Positions 56,865 to 64,000 of a stretch of 64,000 nt of DNA are shown here, in pieces. Every line of letters begins with the position of its first letter. The stretch's first letter is position 1. The notes beneath the pieces are model-generated. The model was given only the letters and a program-made list of their open reading frames with translations. It was not told the DNA's origin and did no database searches. This stretch comes from Fragilaria radians (lineage: Eukaryota; Bacillariophyta; Fragilariophyceae; Fragilariales; Fragilariaceae): contig CAAAJI010000002.1 in NCBI GenBank assembly GCA_900642245.1, forward strand, positions 375,070 through 439,069, read 5' to 3'. The translations under genes were made by a program, and so were the position numbers.

Positions 56865-59043
56865 ATTTATATAGTAAAATGTAATTTTGAAAGATAAATC
56901 CGAGACCTTTGAATCGTTAGAATCATTTACATTATGAGTAATTCCATTATAAGAATATTTCATACTGATGAATACCAGAGAATCCTAGGATCTTCTGACA
57001 AACAGACTTATATTTGACTTTCGTTGCCTCTTTCGTTCATGTATCTGGTTGATTTATTCAGAGATGAAATGTTAATTGCCTTTGTCTTGTAAAAACCATA
57101 ATTTCGTTCTCAAATATCTTTTTTACGAAAGGATCAACGTGTCTGTTTCCACGCTTGGCAAAGGTTTAGATACTAGATCAGAGCCAGGCCTTGGAGTGGA
57201 AATCAGCAAGAAATGTTAGGAACGTGTTTTTAAAGTATTCTAAATGCTGCGTTGCTGTTTAATTTACTGAAAAACTGAAGACAAGACAAACTAGCAGCGT
57301 AGTAACAATTAGGTAGAGAGAGCAAGGAATAACTATCCAAATTGAGGTAGAAATAAGAAAATCACTTCATTAGTTTTACTATCGTGACAAGTATAGCTGA
57401 CTAGCATCATTGCAACTTTCAGACAAAGTAAAATAATGTTGTCAGGAATATGACAAAGATAATAACAATCCTCCATTGTGCCTTCACTAAGATAAACAAT
57501 GACAAAGACACGTCATGATAATAAATAGAATAAACTTCCTTCCTTTTTCGAAGCTGTTGCCAGTAAAAAAATAGAAGAGGGCACAATTATTTCAGCCAAA
57601 CATTCATTCTGAGTCGTGCAACGCGTGCAATATGATTTTTAGACAGACAAGTTTATGCTTTCAACTTCAGTTTTCTCCTAGAATACATGCAGTATGCCTG
57701 CAAATGTAGGTGTACTATGTTGGGATTAGAAATATTACTCAAGATTTTAGATGCATCAAGTCAGAAATTCATCTTGATCAATATTCCCGGATGATATAGG
57801 GCATGTACACGTCTTTGTGAATATGTATTTTGCAAGCATGAAGCACTACCATAACAAAGCTTTTGAAAGGGTGTCAATAAGAATTTCTCCATGGTTTAAC
57901 TCTTTTATATATTCTATATGGGTTTCACTATTTTTTCCCGCGTAGTTCAGGTCAACAATCAACGAAAGCTCGTTACTATTCTCTTTATGTATGAATGATC
58001 TAAACATTCACGATGCCGTTTCATTATAAAATCTTGTAGCGCCAATTATGTACACATACTGTCATCTCAGGTATGATATTGCACCTTCAGTTAACTTAAG
58101 TTAATCATTTTGAGTAATCAAGTAGAATACATGGTTATAGCATTTCAGTATCAAAGAATCAAGAATATCACACATCGAGGGAATCTCATTTTGCAAGATG
58201 ACTAATTTCTTGAAGAAGTTCCTTATGACATGAGGTGTCTTTGGGATAAGCATATGAATACCATGAATACTGCAAAATTCAGGAAAATCAAAGATAAGTG
58301 AGCACTTCGTAATACCTTCTTTATGTTCTGTTCCTCAAAATTCAAAGGAAATTCCATACTAAGCTTTTTCCAAAGTATGGAATAATGGTAAATTTTTGCC
58401 ATTATTTGATATAGAATGATCAATCGAGCGTTTCTACAGTAATGCATTTCTTTTAACTTAAACAAGGAAATTAGCTCGAGTGTCAATGGATTCTAATTGT
58501 GCCTCAGACGTGAAAATCTCTTTTTTTAACTCAAGTTTCTTGCCACAATGTGAGTCTTATGAACAAAAGTTAATATGAAGTTAACATAGAGACACGAGTG
58601 TTCAAATGCCTAGAGAAACCTCCGTAACAATGCGAGCAATGCGAATTAGGAGTTTGCAAATTGATTATCCCAAGAGTAAAAATTGTTAAAACACAGTTAG
58701 TTTCATCACTTTAAGAGGAAAGTGCATGTATTCTCTAAAGTGAAGGAGTAATCGAATTATTTTTCTTGTGTATGTCAGTTTTGAGGGGGGAAATACTGTT
58801 TGCAAATGTGCAAATGAGCGTTTCGTGATACTTTTCAAGAGAGCTAAAGAAATCCCCACCAATTCTTCCTACACATTAAGGATTGCTGCGCTCATGAAAA
58901 TGTCTCAAATTGCCGTTTTTTTTATGCCCCCCCCCCCTCCAAGGGAATGAGTCTCAAACAAAATCCAATAGGACAAGCAGCAGAAATAATTCCACTAGGA
59001 AATTCAATCTCTTCGTTTGTCATTTTTCAATTTGTCTTCCGTA
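56865..59043. other. Intergenic, AT-rich, no gene seen
   Basis: About 2.2 kb with only short open frames (58223-58486 -, 58768-58950 +) and no motif. A C-rich run (nine C) occurs near 58926-58938. Confidence 0.5.
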
Positions 59044-60536
59044 ATGATTGGAGGTAAATCTACTCGAAAGTGGCAACGATCAGAAGGTCCTGTGGCAGTT
59101 CCTCGAAGCGAGAGAGTGCAGTTACGAAGAACATCGTCATCTCCGATGTCTGGTCCCATGATTACTTCCAGTAATGAAACAGTAATCAGTGATTCGCTGT
59201 TGGCGCTTGGACAATCAGTGGAATCAACGGTTTCCAATAAGATCTCTGCCACCAATTCAGCTTGGTACGGTCAATCATTAGATTATGCAGCTGGAGTATA
59301 TCTTCGACGAGAAGTTTTGGAGCCACTTATGCACGAATTAATTTTTGAACCAATATTCAATGAATCTGCGCGTTTGTTAGGGCACTTCTCTAGAGGACAA
59401 ATAGTCCTTTTACGGCATGCATCTGGTACAGCCCATCGTTGTTCTATTGAACGAATTACGAATAAGGATGGACAAACCTTGACATCATGGTGGCAAAAGA
59501 CAAGGTGCTTTCACATACCGGGACTGAAGTATGGTCGGAATGGTGGGTTAGACGATGCTTCTTGTTCGATCCTGGTTGCGAGATGATTAAGCTGATTGGG
59601 GAAAATGGAGAAATCTTGGCTGTCGCATATTTTGAGAGAAATGTCATCGATAAACACTGGGGGGGAAATAGAATCACTCTAATCCGAGGAATCAGAGTTG
59701 ATCCTGAGTTAAATCCGGACGCTATTCGTCGTTCAAAAATTAACTCTTTGGATTCGCTACCCAATGTATCATTCCCAGATGCAGCCTCTGCTTTGCTATA
59801 TCATATTGTCTTCATTTCTATTCGTCATGGAGTTCAAGGTGTAGCTGTGAACTGCCCGAAATCGGATGCCATCGAAGCCTTTTATCAAAAGCACATGGGA
59901 TCACCGCTTCATATCGACGATATTGACGGAAGAAGATACTTTCGCCTAGAGAATCGTGCTGATATTTTACGAAAAGCATTGCGTGAGCAAATTGATCTTA
60001 TGCTAAGTTACAACTATCATCAAGGTGCGTTTGTTGGTGACAACGATAGCGAAACGGAGAAAAATGTTGTATCTGAACTTAGGAAGTTTACCAAAAAGAA
60101 TCACTTTGCTGAAAATCATGTGGCTGGAACAGAAGATAGTAAAACTTCGGAGGATGCTAAAGTGGAGATTAACTCCGATTTAGAGAGAAGGGAAGCAGAT
60201 TTTGAAAAAAATCTTTCCGATGAGATTGGATCAAAATCTAATGACGAAAGTGATGAAGAAAACATTCAATCAGAAAATTTGGAATCGGTTTATAACGATG
60301 CCACAAGCGTTGAAGGATGCTCTCCCAAGCGAAAAGATGAAGTTGATTCAACTATTCATGAAGATACTTCATATATTAGAGAGGGAAGCAAGCGTACTAA
60401 GAGATCAAATAGCAATGACTCTCAAAGTAACGGCATTGCAGCTAAACGTTCGAAAGTCAAACCGAAATCAGTGGTGCAACTTGACGAAAAAAGTTCTGGC
60501 CAACCTATCGCAGATGAAATTTCGGATCACCAATAA
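59044..60536 (+). CDS. GNAT-acetyltransferase-like protein with acidic tail; one frame jump
   Basis: Starts MIGGKSTRKWQRSEG at the first ATG. A Ser-rich N-terminus leads to a folded region (YLRREVLEPLMHELIFEPIF). The frame then switches near 59494-59503 (CAAAAGACAAGG). One missing base would restore continuity between SWWQK and KVLSHTGTEVW. The following part resembles a GNAT fold: GEILAVAYFERNV, ITLIRGIRVDPELN, ALLYHIVFISIRHGVQGVAV and AIEAFYQKHMG, with the usual strand-helix order for acetyl-CoA binding. The last ~160 residues are charged and disordered-looking (SKSNDESDEENIQ; basic patches KRTKRS and AAKRSKVKPK), possibly a nuclear localisation signal. Substrate unknown. The GNAT call is by pattern only. 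Confidence 0.55.
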
Positions 60537-61743
60537 TTTGCATAAGAATGGGGGAGCAAGACAACAAATTGGTATTTGAATGGTATGTAAGATTACTCAT
60601 AGATGAACAAGATTTGTATCTCTAAAGATAGAGTATCAGTATTTAACTGATTGTGCAGACTTTGAAATTCTTGTGTGATGATTCCAAAAATAATTGATTT
60701 TTCCTGATTAAACTAGGAATGACAATGACGAATCTGTAAAGTCTAGCTTCTTTATTTGAAAATCTACAGAAGCCATCTGCATTCCTGAATTGGTTTGTTT
60801 TTAAATAATTCCTCCTTTTCCAAAGTAAATTGCTTATTCTCCTCTCGCAAGTAGACATGTTCTCGGGAATTTTTAATTCTCCTCATGAAACAAGATAAAG
60901 ACTACACTTGCTTTATTGAGCAAGATTGCATACTTTGAGCATTGTATGCATGATTGATAAGAGTGTAATGAAAAGTGAGTGCATTGGATTTAAAACTTTA
61001 GTTTCCTAGTTGCAGATACGTTTGATTGTACAAAGTTCTATGTCCTTCACTTCAGTAAGATAAATCCTGTTGAGTGGGCAGATTTTTGTGTAACGAAGCC
61101 TTAAGGAAAGATAATATCAAAAACAAGTTATTGATCACAAAGCTGATGTCTGGTCATGACCGAATTGATTACAGCTGTCAGGAAACTACAATACACATAA
61201 ATTAGAGTAATTCATAATTAACATGTTTTCGGAATTTCTACAATTCTCATTTTATATTGAGATAACAATTCAACACTTTGCATGATTAGGCAGAAACTGC
61301 AAACGAAGTATAGAATTCCAGAGGAAATGGGATTCCAATACTTTTATGTTTTTGAAACACACAATTATGATTTGTCGATTGGTCGCTTTTACGATTCACT
61401 CTTTGCAACACCTGGAAAATGATATCGATTAAGATAAGGAAGCTTTATAATATACATTACCAATGGATAAAGGTATCCGATATTTGTTTCGAGCACTATT
61501 TCCGAGGCATTCGCTTACTCGCAAAGTGAATTGACGCCTTTTTACTTCATATATTTTGTTGTTTGTTACATTCAAATCAGAAATGCTATAAAATGCAACT
61601 AATTATTTGCTCTATGTATTTCGCCCTGTACATATCCTTCTATAATCCACATATGAAACCTAAATCTTGGTCAACTTATTGTCACATACTATTTTATTTG
61701 AAAACCTAGTTTAAAGTTACAAGAGAATTAGTGAATATTTCCA
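60537..61743. other. Intergenic between convergent genes
   Basis: 3' flanks of two convergent genes. AT-rich, no recognisable feature. Confidence 0.5.
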
Positions 61744-63960
61744 TTATTTCCGCTCTTTACTATCCTTGTGCGTAGAATTTTGACTCGACATCTTGGCTTC
61801 AGATTGTGGTGTTAGGAGTCCGTGAATTCCAGTTGAGCGCGAAAATGCTTTACGAATAGCTCGAAAGGGAACCTTGCGATTGAAGTTTCCCGTAGCATTT
61901 CCTGGGTTAGTATGCATGAGGGGCAGTGAAGGCTTCCGATCAATATGTCTACGAGTTTTATGGTCATCGCCACCGGACAATCCGATTTGACGAATTACCT
62001 TTCGTGTTCCAAAGGAATTGTTATTTGTATCGGTAGGATATGACTCAGATTTGCGCTGTTCTTTTGAATCCCTTCCTTGAATTAGCCTGTCCTTTTCGTT
62101 GTGATTATTGCGAGACCTATCGCGTTTTTGTGGTATTGGAGAATCAATGTGTAGATTTTTGGGCTGTTGTGATGCAGCAGCATCAAGCAACTCCGTTTCT
62201 GCCAGAAGGCGTTTAGGTTCGTCTGACTCGACGGGTAATGTTGGGGATTCCGAGGTTTGTTCATCAACAGATTTTGAAATTGGATCCAGAAGCTGCGATG
62301 TTTCCTCGTCATCTCGTTGAACTTTAGGATCGTGAGGATCATTCGCTTTGGGTAGCAAAGGAGGTGGCGGAGGAATAAGATTATCATTCCGGTGCAACTC
62401 GCTGGGTTCGGGAAGTGATGGCAAAGATTTTTTGTTCAATATGTCTATTTCACTCCTGCATATGGTAACTATTTCTTCTAAATCTGACTTCTCCTTTTGC
62501 ATTTGATCAAGCATGCTGTCTTTGACTTCCATAATAGCTAATAATTCTTTTTCACGTTGTTCCATTTGGGTAAGCTCTGTAGAACGACTCTCTATCTCAC
62601 TCTCTAACTCAGACACTTTAAGTTTCCATTCGGAAAGGACTTTCCCCAGACTATCGACATCGATTTCTAAGGATGAAATTGTATCTCTTAGCATAGAGGC
62701 ATTTGACAAAAGACCGGTTCGTTCTTTTGACAGGGAAGCATTCGTTTTCTGCAATTCTGCGCGTTCTTTCACAAGGTCTTCAAGCAGACTTTTCAGTTCG
62801 TCTTGCTCTGAGGTGACATTTTTCAATCGACTGCGAAGTTCGATGCATTCGATTTCCCAAAGAGATGCCTTTTCTTCAAGTTCCTTACACTTAAGCTCAC
62901 GAACCTCAATGTCTCTTCTAGCAATGGCAAAAGTTGCAAGGCGGTCCTCAAGCTTATCGACGTATGATCCAATTATTGTCATGTTTGACTCAGTGGAGTT
63001 GATGGATGCCTCTTTTTGAGAGATGATTCCCTTTAAGAGTTTTACTTCACTTTTATGCACCACTTGCATCGATTCTATTTGTGCACTAAGTCTCTCCAAC
63101 TCCTCACGTGCCACTTTTAAATCATCAAGTACCTTTTGCGTCTTCGGTCCTTCGTCCTTCATTTCCTTTTGTAGCTGTTTTAGTGCAGCCTTAAGAACCA
63201 ACTTGTCTTCTTCAAATACTGCCACCCGATTATTTAATTCTTCAATTAGATTGTCCCTAGATTGTACCATCTCAGAGATCGCAGAATTGTTTTGTTGAAG
63301 AGCATACAATGCTGTCTCTAGTTCGTTTACAGATTCTCTCTCAGCTTGAAGAGCTCGAAGCAACGTCGATCTCGCGAATTCCTGCTCAGTCTCCGATAGT
63401 TTGTCAAGCATGAGAAGGATTCAGCATGAATATTAAAGCCAAGTCAAAATACTTACCTGCAACTTATCTTCATCTTCGTCCTCTTTGGAAGACATGCCAA
63501 ATAGCCAAGCAAAAAATCCTCGTTTCTTCTTTCTACCTTTTCTTTCAACTATGTAACGATCTCGCTCAGATTCAAGTCTTGCTGTCTCAATCGTCGTGGC
63601 CAGATTTTCAACTTCTCGATTCCGTTCTTTAAGTTCAAGCTTCAATTTTTGGATACATGCCAAATCCTCTTCGTGTTGCTGCGTAAGATTGCGACATTGA
63701 ATTGTCCAGTCCTCTAAATCGTCTTGAAGTTTAGCGACAGTTTGACTCAGTTCCGTACAATTAACTTTGTACTCAACAAGAGCATTACGTTCAGCAGCTG
63801 CTGCAGCCTCTGCTGCAATTACACGTTCTGTGAGGACGTCCAATTGACACATGTGTAATTCATCACGTTGTGCATAGGCCGCAATTGAAGCAGTAGCATT
63901 TTGAAGCTCTTGAAGGAGAAATGCCTCACGCTCAAATAAGGATTCAATTTCATGATTCAT
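61744..63960 (-). CDS. Long coiled-coil protein, two exons, unknown function
   Basis: Exon 1 is 63457-63960, the intron is 63382-63456 (75 nt, GTAAG...GCAG), and exon 2 is 61744-63381, giving about 713 residues. An acceptor 9 nt earlier (CGGAG) is also possible and in frame. Residues 1-140 and about 170-500 are heptad-rich coiled coil (LEERVIAAEAAAAAE-type; LEDLVKERAELQKTNASL). Between them lies a basic-aromatic patch (KGRKKKRGFFAWLFGMSSK) with a following acidic run, possibly membrane-associating. The C-terminal third is non-coiled: a proline run (LIPPPPPLLPK), an acidic or Ser-rich linker and a basic tail (KVPFRAIRKAFSRSTG). It resembles tether or golgin-like architecture, but no family motif is visible. 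Confidence 0.75.
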
Positions 63961-64000
63961 GATGGGATATGGTTGTTGATAATGGTTTTGCTGCGGTTGA

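Noticed and set aside
60202..60579. Second + strand frame overlapping the GNAT-like gene tail
   Set aside because: Out-of-frame shadow of the charged C-terminal region; no independent motif.
1..64000. CRISPR arrays, operons or bacterial-type defence islands
   Set aside because: None seen. GT-AG introns and the gene content are clearly eukaryotic nuclear.

Overview
This is a piece of a eukaryotic nuclear genome, AT-rich, with compact genes. Several genes carry short GT-AG introns of about 60-110 nt. The best guess is a diatom or a close stramenopile alga. The grounds are diatom-style Ty1/copia elements (gag-pol in one frame, a DTAA protease motif), many lineage-specific proteins, and short introns in otherwise universal genes. 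I could not test this taxonomic call by search.

Layout. 1-1318 is the C-terminal half of a ferric-reductase/NADPH-oxidase-type flavocytochrome. 5013-5831 (-) is an unknown four-span membrane protein. 6642-8198 encodes a Cys-rich (PSI-like) membrane protein with a LEA2-like tail. 8767-10518 is an ataxin-10-like armadillo protein. 10739-11910 (-) is a two-exon UDP-glucose 4-epimerase. After a 700-N gap, 12772 to about 19540 is a nearly complete copia retrotransposon. It is split by a complete hAT DNA transposon (14578-17153) that has exact 8-bp target duplications. 19630-25800 is a graveyard of copia and Ty3/gypsy pieces with one TPR-type gene (22990-23544, -). 26381-28351 is a membrane-anchored papain-family protease. 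28640-45200 is densely nested repeat DNA. It holds gypsy and copia relics on both strands, a pogo-like element with TA target duplication (33687-35669), three copies of a restriction-endonuclease-fold (Crinkler-effector-like) gene at 36.2-40.2 kb, and a 1.6-kb long inverted repeat (42211-43780). 45-49.4 kb is mostly non-coding or unrecognised.

From 49.4 kb the sequence is genic again. It contains a four-exon LSm6 gene (49418-49916, -), a five-exon ABCE1/RLI1 ribosome-recycling ATPase (52025-54321), a three-exon calreticulin (55528-56864), a GNAT-like protein (59044-60536) and a two-exon long coiled-coil protein (61744-63960, -).

The host genes are independent eukaryotic transcription units, not an operon. 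LSm6, ABCE1 and calreticulin serve RNA decay/splicing, ribosome recycling and ER folding respectively. Four otherwise well-conserved frames (the reductase, copia RT, ABCE1, GNAT) each carry what looks like a single frame jump. That raises the possibility of residual assembly indels. The most unusual content is the endonuclease-fold gene cluster inside decayed retroelements, the large inverted repeat with a dispersed partner, and the clean hAT-in-copia nesting.
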